46,181 nucleotides of DNA from the NCBI RefSeq assembly GCF_004343255.1, contig NZ_SMDD01000008.1, forward strand, positions 1-46,181, given 5' to 3'. The stretch's first letter is position 1. Every line of letters starts with the position of its first letter. Of the stretch, positions 1 to 8,314 are shown piece by piece. A program made the position numbers and the translations under genes. This DNA is from Laceyella sacchari. GTDB taxonomy: Bacteria; Bacillota; Bacilli; Thermoactinomycetales; Thermoactinomycetaceae. The notes beneath the pieces are model-generated. The model was not told the origin of the DNA and searched no databases. It worked only from the letters and a program-made list of their open reading frames with translations.

Positions 1-86
1 CGATACATCGGCTTCGGGGTTGTATCTTTTTTGCTCAATCCCAGCGCTTTTGCGATTCCTTCGACAATGGATTGAGCCAACCCATC
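1..86. repeat. Terminal direct repeat (circle junction), left copy
   Basis: The first 86 bases are identical to the last 86 (46096-46181). The amidase reading frame continues without interruption across the junction, so this is the overlap of a circular molecule written as a line and not a biological repeat. Confidence 0.95.
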
Positions 87-575
87 CAAAAATTGCGCGT
101 CACGTAACAACCGGTTTTCTTTTTCGTTGGAGATAAACAAATTTTCAAGCAAGATCGCCGACATCGATGTTTCACGCAGCACTGCAAAGTTGGCGCGTTT
201 TTTGCCCCGATCATTAATATTGTGCTGCTTCAAATACTCCATCACGCGATCATGCACAATTCCTTGATAACGCGCCGTCACAGAAGCCGCATTTGGGTGA
301 ATAAATGATTCAAATCCGTTTGCTGAACCACTGGCGGAGTTGTTATGGATGGATATGAACAGGTCACAATTCCGTTTATTTGCGAAGGCGGCCCGCTCAT
401 TCAGCTCAAGAAAGCGGTCGTCCCATCTTGTCAGCGACACGGTTACATCATATTGGCCAAAGTGGTCATTCATTCGCTTGGCAATGTCCAGCACCACATC
501 TTTTTCTTTCAGCCCGAATCCCACCGCACCGCTATCTTTTCCTCCGTGGCCCGGGTCGATGATGATATATCTCAT
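1..575 (-). CDS. N-acetylmuramoyl-L-alanine amidase (endolysin), N-terminal part; continues at 46095
   Basis: Peptidoglycan amidase that cleaves the bond between muramic acid and L-alanine to lyse the host. The start is ATG at 575, giving MRYIIIDPGHGG, and the complete product across the junction is 231 residues. Amidase_3 zinc-site residues are visible: the His in DPGHGG near residue 10, a Glu near 24, the His in SIHNN near 77, and the catalytic-type Glu in LLENLFISN. The gene follows the holin, overlapping its end by 4 bp, as in a normal lysis cassette. The catalytic domain fills residues 1 to about 175. No signal peptide is seen, so export through the holin is expected. Confidence 0.93.
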   Translation of the reverse strand, partial: MRYIIIDPGHGGKDSGAVGFGLKEKDVVLDIAKRMNDHFGQYDVTVSLTRWDDRFLELNERAAFANKRNCDLFISIHNNSASGSANGFESFIHPNAASVTARYQGIVHDRVMEYLKQHNINDRGKKRANFAVLRETSMSAILLENLFISNEKENRLLRDAQFLDGLAQSIVEGIAKALGLSKKDTTPKPMY

Positions 576-787
576 TCTTTCTTTTCACCTCTTTGTCTTT
601 GGTATGGGTTGAACGCAAAGATGCCCAGGGCAACCAACAGCCCACACAGCGCATTTAGTACATCTTCATATTGCGCCCATTGCTCCGGGGCAATATCAAC
701 ACCGACAGCTCCCAGTGTTACTTTTATAAACGACACCAAATACACCCACGTTAAAGGGTTTCTCAGGTTTTGTGCGATACTTCGCAT
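572..787 (-). CDS. Phage holin
   Basis: A 71-residue protein starting MRSIAQNLRNP at ATG 787, behind a GGAGGT site. Two hydrophobic segments (WVYLVSFIKVTLGAVGV and a second near ALCGLLVALGIFAF) are separated by an acidic loop, and a charged RQRGEKKE tail follows. This is the layout of phi-LC3-type holins, which permeabilise the membrane so the lysin reaches the wall. A longer reading from 829 has no ribosome site. It sits between the XhlA-like gene and the amidase, which supports the lysis role. Confidence 0.85.
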   Translation of the reverse strand: MRSIAQNLRNPLTWVYLVSFIKVTLGAVGVDIAPEQWAQYEDVLNALCGLLVALGIFAFNPYQRQRGEKKE

Positions 788-791
788 GTGA

Positions 792-1112
792 TCAACCTCC
801 CTGCTGAATAAAATAAAAAAGCGCTCCAATGGCGCTTATAATCATAGTTCCAATTATCGTTTTCCAGAGCCAGTCGATTTGTTGTTTCACCTCCTGCGCG
901 GTATCTCTTGCCTCTGTTGCAATAATAAGAGCTTGGCGGCTACGCTCATCGGTGGCGTGCGTATCCTCAAGCTTCTCCTCCAACACATCCAAACGCGATT
1001 CAATTCGCTGAAGCATGAGAGTGGCTTGTTGAACTAAGTCATATAATTCACGCGGCGTGATGACGATGCCAATGGCCTTTTCTTTGCGGTTTGCACCCAC
1101 CCCCTTCTTCAC
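792..1112 (-). CDS. xhlA: XhlA-like holin-associated protein
   Basis: A 106-residue protein: a basic N-terminus, then a coiled coil (about residues 20-78, heptads in LMLQRIESRLDVLEEKLED), then one C-terminal transmembrane helix (WLWKTIIGTMIISAIGALF). This is the known architecture of haemolysin XhlA proteins encoded beside Bacillus-group phage holins, where XhlA and the holin together lyse cells. It lies 4 bp upstream of the holin start. Confidence 0.8.
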   Translation of the reverse strand: MKKGVGANRKEKAIGIVITPRELYDLVQQATLMLQRIESRLDVLEEKLEDTHATDERSRQALIIATEARDTAQEVKQQIDWLWKTIIGTMIISAIGALFYFIQQGG

Positions 1113-1138
1113 CCCTTTCTTCTCTCTTGAAAAAGCGT

Positions 1139-1399
1139 TTATGTGCTCGACTCATTCAGCCGCGTTACAAGCTGACAACATGCCTCTTTAATAGCGGCTG
1201 TTTTATCGGGTGCGGAAACGCCCAACGGCACCCATTCGTTTTTATACAATTCCCACTGTCCCGTGGTAGGGTTCAACTCACAACGGACAAGAAAATGATA
1301 TGGCCAGTCGCTTCCGTCCTGTGGATCGATCTCGACAATGAGCATATTGGCGTTAGTTGGGAAAGCGTAATATTTGAAAATCGGCTCGAAGCGCATCAC
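1139..1399 (-). CDS. Hypothetical protein between tail and lysis genes
   Basis: An 86-residue soluble protein whose ATG overlaps the stop of the gp37-like tail gene (ATGA-type overlap at 1396-1399), implying coupled translation. I do not recognise the family. It has several aromatic residues and an acidic, proline-containing middle. By position it could be a small tail-fibre chaperone or tail accessory protein; this is inference only. Confidence 0.7.
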   Translation of the reverse strand: MMRFEPIFKYYAFPTNANMLIVEIDPQDGSDWPYHFLVRCELNPTTGQWELYKNEWVPLGVSAPDKTAAIKEACCQLVTRLNESST

Positions 1400-2751
1400 A
1401 ACCCCCCCGTTTTCTTCGTCATGTTTTGAATCCAGCCCCTATGATCGGCGACTTTCTTTTTGTCATTGAGTCCGTATAAGGGAGCCGGAGCGGTTCCTAA
1501 CCTAATCTGGATACTCTCCCCGTTGGCATCAACGGTTCCTGTCACTTCACGGATGAGAACATCATCATTTCCTAGTGGCGTTTTCACTCTCACGCGATCC
1601 CCCAGAAACCAGTCCTTGTGGTATTCCATACCGTCAACAGAGATGACATCAGCTTCAATGATTGTCTGGGAAGTCGATCTTCTTAGCTCATCATACAGAT
1701 GCGGTTTCAACTCCTCGATCTCTTGCGTGTGATCACTGGTTGATGAGCGTTTATATCCACTGAACTCCCGGAATGCTTCGCGATCACCGTAGATCTGGCG
1801 GCTGGGTTCGTCTCCGCTATGGATAAAAACACGGTTGGGGCCTTCGCCGCTCCCGGCAATCTGGATCATATTTGCCGTTGGCGCGGTTCGAGTTCGCCTG
1901 ATTCGGAGAATGTTTCCTTGATCTCGCGAGAAAACAATAGATGCCGTTTTGTTCGGGCATACCCGGAATTCATATGTGATCCACCAGCCGCCATAGGAGG
2001 TACCGATTGCCGGTTCATAAACCATTTTGGCGTCCAAGATGATTGGATGCGGTGGTTTCCACACTGTCCCATCCGGGTTGTACACTGTGGACTCGCTATA
2101 GTTTACGATTTGCTGCAGGATATCCATCATAGGATCGCCCCTGGTCACGATCGGATTGGGATTCGGGAAAGTGGTCAAGTCGCCCGATGGGTAGCGCTCA
2201 GAACCGACATCATTGGCGGAACCGGTCGTAAATCTCACATACAATTGAGGAATTTTTCTTGTTGGATGAGCGCTCTGGGCCTTGTTCTTTTCAAATATAT
2301 CCCAAAAGACTTCGCTGCTTGATCGCGATGGTTCCCCCGGCTGTTGTCCCCGGTCGTTGGGGGTGTAGTCTGTATGGTTGCCAGCGGCATCCTTCATGAA
2401 TGGTGACTGGAACACTCGCGGATGGGCCAACGCTAATGAGCGCTCGACAAAATCCATCTCATCCCCGCCGATGAAGGTCATGGTTTCGCCGTTTTGATCA
2501 AGATTGTATTCGTGATCTAGAAGCGGGCCGCTGAAAAGATATTGGCCGTTCCGCTCGACATAGATGCCACCTACGCCTTTGTTCCCATTAACAAGAAGCC
2601 CCAGGAACTGGGCAGTTGACTCCGACGAATACGGGAGCGTCAACACCCACTTTCCCAGGGCATTCATCCTCAAAGTGTACTGGAGCGAGATATAGTCCGT
2701 GATCTCGCCAATGAATTTTAAATTGACGTCTCGAATTCGGATCCGGTACAT
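1396..2751 (-). CDS. Tail protein, siphovirus ReqiPepy6 gp37-like
   Basis: A 451-residue protein starting MYRIRIRDVNLKFIGEI. The N-terminal pattern (a short beta strand, then Y-x-S-LQYT, then a G-x-W-x-LTLP stretch) and the later GDEMDFVERS, RQIYGDREAFREF and WFLGDRVRV segments match my recollection of the gp37-like tail family, which forms the tail tip or hub and often carries receptor functions. It lies just downstream of the Dit-like gene with a 1-bp gap, the standard tail-tip position. No hydrolase motif was seen. Confidence 0.75.
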   Translation of the reverse strand: MYRIRIRDVNLKFIGEITDYISLQYTLRMNALGKWVLTLPYSSESTAQFLGLLVNGNKGVGGIYVERNGQYLFSGPLLDHEYNLDQNGETMTFIGGDEMDFVERSLALAHPRVFQSPFMKDAAGNHTDYTPNDRGQQPGEPSRSSSEVFWDIFEKNKAQSAHPTRKIPQLYVRFTTGSANDVGSERYPSGDLTTFPNPNPIVTRGDPMMDILQQIVNYSESTVYNPDGTVWKPPHPIILDAKMVYEPAIGTSYGGWWITYEFRVCPNKTASIVFSRDQGNILRIRRTRTAPTANMIQIAGSGEGPNRVFIHSGDEPSRQIYGDREAFREFSGYKRSSTSDHTQEIEELKPHLYDELRRSTSQTIIEADVISVDGMEYHKDWFLGDRVRVKTPLGNDDVLIREVTGTVDANGESIQIRLGTAPAPLYGLNDKKKVADHRGWIQNMTKKTGGL

Positions 2752-2752
2752 A

Positions 2753-4114
2753 TCACACCCCCCAGTGAGGTTTCAGAATATATACATGATAGCGGCCGTT
2801 GGCCTCCGTCCCATCAATGTCAACATCAATTGTATAAGCCGTTCCGGTGTTGGGGATGGAGGGAAAGCTGTTGGCCACGGAATCAATGAAACTGTATAGA
2901 TTCGTTCCGTCGTCTAGCTTAACGGTTCGCTTCCGCGTGTCTATCACCAACTTCCGCCCCGTGGGAATTGACGTGTTGATCTTGAGCCGGGGAGCTGTTC
3001 CCTCACCAGGTTCCGAACCGCCTGTCACCCATATAGCTACGTCGATGATAGATGATGAACCATCCACGTAGATCATCGGATACGCGGACCATGCACCGTT
3101 GTTGATGAGGTTGCTGACAAAATTTTGTGTGGATGAAGAAGTGATTCGTAAAGGCTCGTACCAGAACGGATCGAAAGCGCGAAAAGTAAGAATGACTTTC
3201 TGGAAGTATCCAGCGCCCATATTCGCTGGCGTCTCATCCCCCTCAAGCCCACCCGAATAGCGGCAATATAGGCGGTGCTCTGATCCGTCGGCATATTTGG
3301 CGAATAGGCAGCCGTCCACGTTGATGAGCTTGTTGGTGAGATTGCGCACTTTATCCCGCAAATCGGATTTTGACGCCCCCTCGATTAGCACCCCCAATTC
3401 CACGTCACGCGGTTGTATATCCGTGTTCATATAGATTGATCCTGGCTGAAAGGGAATTCGCTGTTCAGAAAAAGAAATGGATGGGGCACAAGCGCCAACC
3501 CGATGATACAGAAGGCTATAGCCAGTGGTTCCATCAAACCTTACCAGCTCTTGCCCTGGCGTTTCTCCGATCGTGTCCACATCCCAAGAAACAGTCAGAT
3601 CGTCGATATATACGGCGTCGGTTCCCCCACCGTCTGTTTGCCCATCCTTGTCGTACTCGAAAGTTAAGGTACATTGGCCGCGTTGGCTCGTCGTGATCTC
3701 TCCCAAAGTCCATTGGCCATATGTTCCGCTTGTGATGTAGTTATGAACCAGCGAGCCATTGAAGTACACTTTTAATCCATCGAAACCCACTTCGCTATCC
3801 TGGTAATACCAATATTGGATCTTTACATTCCTAGCAAATGAAGGGATTGTAAAGACTAAATCAATCCGTGCGTATTGGTGAGTGCCGGCAACACTCACCA
3901 TCGGTTGACTCCGGATCGACTTTGTCCCAGAGAAAGCGAGATTACCAGCACCCATCCACCCCGCGTTTGTCCCGGCCATTGTGCTAGGGTTAGTTACTGT
4001 TAAAAAAAGTTCGGTCGCGGGGAATGTCTCGAAATCTTCTGTTTGTGTGGTTGTTGCTGCGGTAAAAGCAATTTCCGGTTTTGTCCCATACCACATATAA
4101 TCAAGCTCAGGCAT
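2753..4114 (-). CDS. Distal-tail (Dit-like) protein with an inserted beta-sandwich
   Basis: A 453-residue protein. The second half (from GQELVRFDG, about 195 onward) shows siphovirus tail-component features: PFQPGSIYMNTDIQPRDVEL, DLRDKVRNLTNKL, and FRAFDPFWYEP. Residues about 25-180 form a beta-rich domain with KVYFNGSLVHN, FEYDKDGQT and AVYIDDLTVSW, resembling jelly-roll carbohydrate-binding modules placed before the Dit body. Dit hexamers join the tail tube to the tip, and added CBM-like domains usually help host adsorption. The stop overlaps nothing; the start overlaps the tape-measure stop by 8 bp. Confidence 0.75.
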   Translation of the reverse strand: MPELDYMWYGTKPEIAFTAATTTQTEDFETFPATELFLTVTNPSTMAGTNAGWMGAGNLAFSGTKSIRSQPMVSVAGTHQYARIDLVFTIPSFARNVKIQYWYYQDSEVGFDGLKVYFNGSLVHNYITSGTYGQWTLGEITTSQRGQCTLTFEYDKDGQTDGGGTDAVYIDDLTVSWDVDTIGETPGQELVRFDGTTGYSLLYHRVGACAPSISFSEQRIPFQPGSIYMNTDIQPRDVELGVLIEGASKSDLRDKVRNLTNKLINVDGCLFAKYADGSEHRLYCRYSGGLEGDETPANMGAGYFQKVILTFRAFDPFWYEPLRITSSSTQNFVSNLINNGAWSAYPMIYVDGSSSIIDVAIWVTGGSEPGEGTAPRLKINTSIPTGRKLVIDTRKRTVKLDDGTNLYSFIDSVANSFPSIPNTGTAYTIDVDIDGTEANGRYHVYILKPHWGV

Positions 4115-6317
4115 CCAACCACTCCCATCTTCTCAGCGCCGCAATGGTTGACTGTCCGGTTGTGTCGCCGCTGCCGTGGTTGTTGATCGTGATGTTATAA
4201 GTTTTGTTTGTTGATGGTGCGTTATTGACTGGCTTTGAAAAGGCTGATTCGCCCGTGAGAGCCATTGAATTCATCGCCCGTTCAATCTTAGGAACACCTT
4301 TTTCTAGCCCTTTCGCAAACATGTTGACGAAGTTCGGTGCCCATCGGTCAGCCAAGCGCCCAGGACCTTCTTTGGTCGGCGAGGAGAAACCAATGAAGTT
4401 TTTTACTTTATTCGCGAGCTTCCGGGCTGCGCTTTCGACTGCTTTAACCTTACTGAGAAGCCCAGAAACAAACTCTGAAACCGCGTTTCGCCCGGATTGA
4501 TACAGGCGGGACGGCAGGTTTTTCAAACCCTCAATCACCTTATCCATCCACTTCTTAGAGGCGTTCTTGAACTTCTCTGACGCCTTATCTTTCAACCAAT
4601 TGGCCAAATTAGTCGCTTGTGTTTGAAGCCACGTTTTAATCTGTGGCCACTTTTGTTTGGCCCCATCAAGTACGCCCTGGAGAATTTCATTGAACTTCTC
4701 CTTGAACTTCCCACGCGCTGGACCGCCTAGGGAATTCAAACTGGTCACAAGCCATGACAAAAGCTTCCCCACAATCGGAATCCTTGAAAGAACCTGCCCC
4801 AACAGTCCAACCACCTTTGCTGGAGCGAAAATCAACATGATCAATTGGACGATTAATCCCCAGCCGTATTGTTCCCAAAGCGGTTTCCATGTAGAGGGGT
4901 TAAAAAGCGCTTTGGTAAATGCTATAGCAAATTCATAAGCAAACCGGATAATAGCAGGCATAATGGCTGGCAAAATCGATATCATCGCATTAATGATAGC
5001 GACTAAGGCGGCGGCCATTTGCGGTGCAATCTTTCCGGCTTGGGCGGCGATGGCTGTGGCGATTTGTGACCAAGGGATTTGGTTGAAGATGGTGGTGAAC
5101 GCTTGGACTAATCGCGGAACGATCACGCCAGCGAACTGCCCAATCATGCCGATGCCTGTTCCGATTGCTTGTGCTACCCTCCCCCAGTCAATTTGTGCCA
5201 TCTTCCCCTGTAACGCCACTACTCCCTTATTGATGATGTCAACAAAAGCGGTTCCGATGATGTTGGGGTCGCTTTTCTTGAACCCTTCGGCGATCTTGGA
5301 CACCAGCGAGCCGAAGTTGTTGGCCAACCCCTCAAAAACTTGATCCAGCGTCTTCAATATCACTGAGCCAAGCGGCGCCAAGGCTTTGATGAGATCCCCG
5401 CCAACAATAGCGATGTTTTTCAGGATATTGAGTACCCTAGGTCCGTTTTCGCGGACGTAATCGAGGAACGCCCGGAAACCCTCGGATTGTTTAAGGCTCC
5501 GCGCCCAATCGGCGAATGACTGGGACATACCAACCATTCCGGCGCGCACGCTTCGCGTCAATGGCTCGAAGGCCATGAACAAGTGCATGATGCCGCGGAA
5601 GATGTTTCCGGTGGTTTGACCAAACGCCATGACGGATGGCCCCGCTTCTCGGGCAAGCCATTGAAAGAAGGCTTGGAATTCCGCCGTGTCCAGAGCACGA
5701 GAAAGGCCATTCATGAGTTGGGCGATTGCGCCCATTGCGGCATTGATCGCGGGTCTCATTCCCTCCAGCGTTTTTCTAAGCACATCGAGCGATACCACGA
5801 ACATGTCAATAACCGGTTTTTCAAAACTCTTGGTGAAGTCTTCCCAGAAGCTCTTGAAGTCAGCCAAGGCCGTGGCCGCCCGTTGCTGTTCTTTGCCTAG
5901 CTCGCTCATGATATGTGCGCGTTCTTTCAGGAGTTTGTTGATTTTTTTCTGTTCGCCCAATGCTTGAGCTTTTGCAATCTTTTCGTTGATCTTCTGAACA
6001 TCTTCGCTCACCTCGAAAACGTCCTTTAGAACACCAACGGCTACCGCGCCAGCACCAGCCACAGCCGCACCGGCTGCCCCAAACGATGCGACCAGCGCAC
6101 CCCCAACCGCAACCGTTGCCGCGCCGATTGGCAACAAAGCAGGCGTCACCGCTGCGAATGCCGCGACCATCCGCCTACCCGTCCGTTGGGAGGTGGTTTG
6201 CAGGCTTTCAACCCTCTTTTCCATCCGCTCCATCTGTTTTTCCATCCGTTTGATCGTCCGGTTGAAGTCTTCAGCTTGAGCCGCGATCCTCACCAACACT
6301 TGAGCCGCAACTGCCAT
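4107..6317 (-). CDS. Tape measure protein
   Basis: A 736-residue protein that sets tail length and is ejected with the DNA. It opens with a coiled coil (DFNRTIKRMEKQMERMEKRV), then a strongly hydrophobic Ala/Gly-rich block (about 55-95), a second coil, and several hydrophobic stretches in the middle (about 425-510). It ends with the IGFSSPTKEGPG motif seen near the C-terminus of many tape measure proteins. By the usual rule of about 0.15 nm per residue the tail would be near 110 nm (inference). It directly follows the frameshifted chaperone pair, the conserved order in siphoviruses. Confidence 0.92.
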   Translation of the reverse strand: MAVAAQVLVRIAAQAEDFNRTIKRMEKQMERMEKRVESLQTTSQRTGRRMVAAFAAVTPALLPIGAATVAVGGALVASFGAAGAAVAGAGAVAVGVLKDVFEVSEDVQKINEKIAKAQALGEQKKINKLLKERAHIMSELGKEQQRAATALADFKSFWEDFTKSFEKPVIDMFVVSLDVLRKTLEGMRPAINAAMGAIAQLMNGLSRALDTAEFQAFFQWLAREAGPSVMAFGQTTGNIFRGIMHLFMAFEPLTRSVRAGMVGMSQSFADWARSLKQSEGFRAFLDYVRENGPRVLNILKNIAIVGGDLIKALAPLGSVILKTLDQVFEGLANNFGSLVSKIAEGFKKSDPNIIGTAFVDIINKGVVALQGKMAQIDWGRVAQAIGTGIGMIGQFAGVIVPRLVQAFTTIFNQIPWSQIATAIAAQAGKIAPQMAAALVAIINAMISILPAIMPAIIRFAYEFAIAFTKALFNPSTWKPLWEQYGWGLIVQLIMLIFAPAKVVGLLGQVLSRIPIVGKLLSWLVTSLNSLGGPARGKFKEKFNEILQGVLDGAKQKWPQIKTWLQTQATNLANWLKDKASEKFKNASKKWMDKVIEGLKNLPSRLYQSGRNAVSEFVSGLLSKVKAVESAARKLANKVKNFIGFSSPTKEGPGRLADRWAPNFVNMFAKGLEKGVPKIERAMNSMALTGESAFSKPVNNAPSTNKTYNITINNHGSGDTTGQSTIAALRRWEWLDA

Positions 6318-6321
6318 CCGC

Positions 6322-6842
6322 TCACCCCCTTCTCTTTTGGGCTTTCTTCATCTCTGCTTCTTCCTCTTTGCGCTTGAGTTTGTAATAAGCCATCCAATAG
6401 GCCAATTCTTCTGATGAGATGCTGTGAAGAAGCTCGGAAACGGTCATGCCCAGAGTCTCTGCCAAGAAAAAATAAAAGCGAAGCTCTGGGTGTTCTAGGA
6501 GTTTTTTTCTTTCGCCTCGATGTCATCCAGGCCGGACATTTTGATGGCCTTTTGGGCGATCCGTTCCAATGCGGAGCCACTTTTAGACAACAACATATCC
6601 CTGTCGGTTGGTTCAAATACTTGCTCGCCGCTCTCTGGGTCGAAGCAAGCGGCAATGATCAAATCTGGATAAAATCGGTCCAGATCCAATTTGCCGTTCT
6701 TGTCCATCGCGGCGTTGAGGATCTTGTTTCGTGCTGCGCCGGTTAGCGCTCGAACCAAAAAAGTTACGTCCCATTCTGGGACGTATAGGTTCTCTTCTTT
6801 GATATCCTTGATACCTGCTACTTTGTCACGTAGTTTAGACAC
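6322..6842 (-). CDS. Tail assembly chaperone, -1 frameshift product (gpGT-like)
   Basis: A -1 shift at A AAA AAC (6501-6507) near the end of the unshifted frame yields a longer protein of about 173 residues ending in TGA at 6322-6324. The added C-terminal part reads LLEHPELRFYFFLAET, then GMTVSELLHSISSEELAYWM, then AYYKLKRKEEEAE. This SxEEL-x-x-WMAYYKL pattern is typical of the T domain that recruits the tail tube protein to the tape measure. Codons count through without a stop, and the tape measure ATG follows 5 bp later. A separate start at the ATG of MTVSELL is possible but has no strong ribosome site. Confidence 0.82.
6495..6842 (-). CDS. Tail assembly chaperone, unshifted product (gpG-like)
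   Basis: A 115-residue protein starting at GTG 6842 (VSKLRDKVAG), overlapping the end of the preceding tail gene by 8 bp, with a GGAG site 11 bases upstream. The sequence ALTGAARNKILNAAMDKNGK and LIIAACFDPESG fits the phage tail assembly chaperone family, which coats the tape measure before tube polymerisation. The frame ends at TAG 6495-6497 just after a slippery heptamer. An upstream ATG at 6887 lies inside the preceding gene and lacks a ribosome site. Confidence 0.85.
   Translation of the reverse strand: MSKLRDKVAGIKDIKEENLYVPEWDVTFLVRALTGAARNKILNAAMDKNGKLDLDRFYPDLIIAACFDPESGEQVFEPTDRDMLLSKSGSALERIAQKAIKMSGLDDIEAKEKNS
6501..6507 (-). promoter_or_regulatory. Programmed -1 frameshift slippery heptamer A AAA AAC
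   Basis: On the minus strand the unshifted codons read GAA AAA AAC TCC TAG; the heptamer A AAA AAC is one of the most efficient known -1 slip sites and lies two codons before the stop. The downstream -1 frame stays open for 60 codons and encodes a recognisable chaperone domain. Confidence 0.85.
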
Positions 6843-7479
6843 GTGAAACCACTCTCCTATCCGAATCTGGTGTTCCTTCCAACTCAAGCGCTTCTTCTAC
6901 TAACGAATCAATCGCACTGGATATTTCATTACTGGCTATTTTCATCCATGCCCTCAACGGCGCGGTGTTACTGTCTGAATAAAATTCCACAACAAAGGTT
7001 TTATCAGTATCGAGTAAATCAAATAGCGACGCGTCAACATACCAGCGGGAAAGCTCGGCGGATACGTCCAGCAGCCCCTGTTTTCGCTTAACAAATGAAT
7101 CTTGGAACGCTGAGGCGTCCTGGTTATCCGCTTCAATTGTCCAGGAATACTCATATGATTCTGCGACCGTCGTCGGACTCAAATAATCGCCCTGAATCGT
7201 CACGGTTGCATCCGCTGGCAACGCGGGATTAAACGTTACCGCCCCCGTCAGTCGGTTCAACGTGTAGGTTGCCGGATCGGCCGCGCTCGGAGTTCCAGCC
7301 CCGCCCCCGTCTGCATCCACATACACCGTCACCGCCCCGAATGGAGCCAAAATGCGTTTGGCTGGGTCTGTGATTTGATATTTGATACCCTCTTGCAGTT
7401 CCGTGGTAGGCTCAGGGCTTGCCATGCTGATCGGCAAGCTCGCGATTTTCACAAGTGATTTCCTACCTGCGATTGCCAT
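6835..7479 (-). CDS. Tail tube-like protein 1 (second tube paralogue)
   Basis: A 214-residue protein of the phage tail tube type. Its C-terminal half matches the neighbour at 7486-7887: DNQDASAFQDSFVKRKQGLL here against DNQDVTRFGDSFVRRIQGLK there, both followed by an acidic VEEA/ELEG-type end. It has an extra N-terminal domain (about residues 15-100) with a NRLTGAVTFNPALPADATVT strand pattern, reminiscent of Ig-like additions. It could be a minor tube or tip-proximal tube protein, while the shorter neighbour is the bulk tube subunit. It overlaps the chaperone start by 8 bp. Confidence 0.8.
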   Translation of the reverse strand: MAIAGRKSLVKIASLPISMASPEPTTELQEGIKYQITDPAKRILAPFGAVTVYVDADGGGAGTPSAADPATYTLNRLTGAVTFNPALPADATVTIQGDYLSPTTVAESYEYSWTIEADNQDASAFQDSFVKRKQGLLDVSAELSRWYVDASLFDLLDTDKTFVVEFYSDSNTAPLRAWMKIASNEISSAIDSLVEEALELEGTPDSDRRVVSRV

Positions 7480-7485
7480 TAATCA

Positions 7486-7887
7486 TCACCCCGTGACCCT
7501 TGTAACCGGCCCAGTTCCTTCAAGTTCAATGGATACCTCAACTACGCCATCTACTGAGCTGGATTCCTCGAAGCTGGCCACCTTCACCTCTTGCTGGAAA
7601 CCATTCGTCCCGTCGCCCAGGAACTTCACATGCAAAGTGGTATCGTTCAACAGCGCGTCCAAGATAGCTTCTTGGCCGTTGGTGTCGCCCGGAGAACGGA
7701 AGCCAGAAAGCTCATAGGAAGCATCTTTCAGCCCTTGAATACGGCGAACAAAACTGTCTCCGAACCTTGTTACATCTTGGTTGTCCCCCTCAACCGTTGC
7801 GGTTCCCTCGTTCAATTCCATGACATTGTTAAACGTCGTGCCGTTCGTTGACACTTGAATAACTGTGTTGCGGCCTGATGTTGCCAT
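7486..7887 (-). CDS. Major tail tube protein
   Basis: A 133-residue protein starting MATSGRNTVIQVSTNG. It has the compact beta-barrel composition of siphovirus tail tube proteins, with VEGDNQDVTRFGDSFVRRIQ, GLKDASYELSGF and the closing VSIELEGTGPV strand. It should form the hexameric rings of the tube around the tape measure. It lies between the tail terminator-like gene and the longer paralogue. A good GGAGGGAGTAC ribosome site precedes the ATG. Confidence 0.85.
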   Translation of the reverse strand: MATSGRNTVIQVSTNGTTFNNVMELNEGTATVEGDNQDVTRFGDSFVRRIQGLKDASYELSGFRSPGDTNGQEAILDALLNDTTLHVKFLGDGTNGFQQEVKVASFEESSSVDGVVEVSIELEGTGPVTRVTG

Positions 7888-7899
7888 TCGTACTCCCTC

Positions 7900-8310
7900 C
7901 TATTCATGAGTAGTAACAATCACATTGATTTCAGCCATAAGATGTGGCTGGTTTTTATCAAGCGAGACAAAAACATCTCCACTTTGTACACGGTTATCAA
8001 ACGCCATCCCGCCCAAGTCGGTATTTGAGTTCATCTGTGTGATTACACTGCTTACATAAGTGTCTATTTCTTGTTGCGCTTTCTCCGCATCTTGCAACAA
8101 TACATAGAGACGGATGATAAAACGCCAACCAATTTCAAAGGGTTTTACCGTTCCAAAAACCCTAGGGCTATTTTCAAATCCATCAAAAAAGATGCTGGCC
8201 GCCGGCAACTGCGCAAAGCGGTTAGGCTCATACGCAAACACCTTTTGAAAGTGGCCAGTATCTTCGAGGATCGTTTTAATCCGTGTCCTTATTTCTGCCA
8301 AATTAGCCAT
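7900..8310 (-). CDS. Tail terminator / head-tail joining protein
   Basis: A 136-residue protein starting MANLAEIRTRIKTIL at ATG 8310 with GAGGGGTGAAGGC upstream. The pattern of an N-terminal helix, then PAASIFFDGFEN, a central RFIIRLYVLLQDAEKAQQEI segment, and a C-terminal MAEINVIVTTHE strand is typical of siphovirus tail terminators that cap the tube at the head. It lies between the gp10-like gene and the tail tube gene, which fits. The longer reading from 8349 overlaps the neighbour and has no ribosome site. Confidence 0.75.
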   Translation of the reverse strand: MANLAEIRTRIKTILEDTGHFQKVFAYEPNRFAQLPAASIFFDGFENSPRVFGTVKPFEIGWRFIIRLYVLLQDAEKAQQEIDTYVSSVITQMNSNTDLGGMAFDNRVQSGDVFVSLDKNQPHLMAEINVIVTTHE

Positions 8311-8314
8311 GCCT

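Noticed and set aside
1-86. Virion-type terminal repeat or cos site
   Set aside because: The repeat interrupts the lysin gene, and the frame continues perfectly when the ends are joined, so it is a linear drawing of a circle. True packaging ends cannot be read from it.
1819-2322. Long plus-strand frame opposite the gp37-like gene
   Set aside because: Antisense to a well-supported tail gene, without a ribosome site or recognisable domain. Other long plus-strand frames opposite late genes, such as 4963-5343, 5583-5900 and 10307-10669, were left out for the same reason.
6290-6655. 121-codon minus-strand frame overlapping the tail chaperone
   Set aside because: Arg/Pro/Ser-rich composition, no ribosome site, and both neighbouring frames are explained by the frameshift pair.
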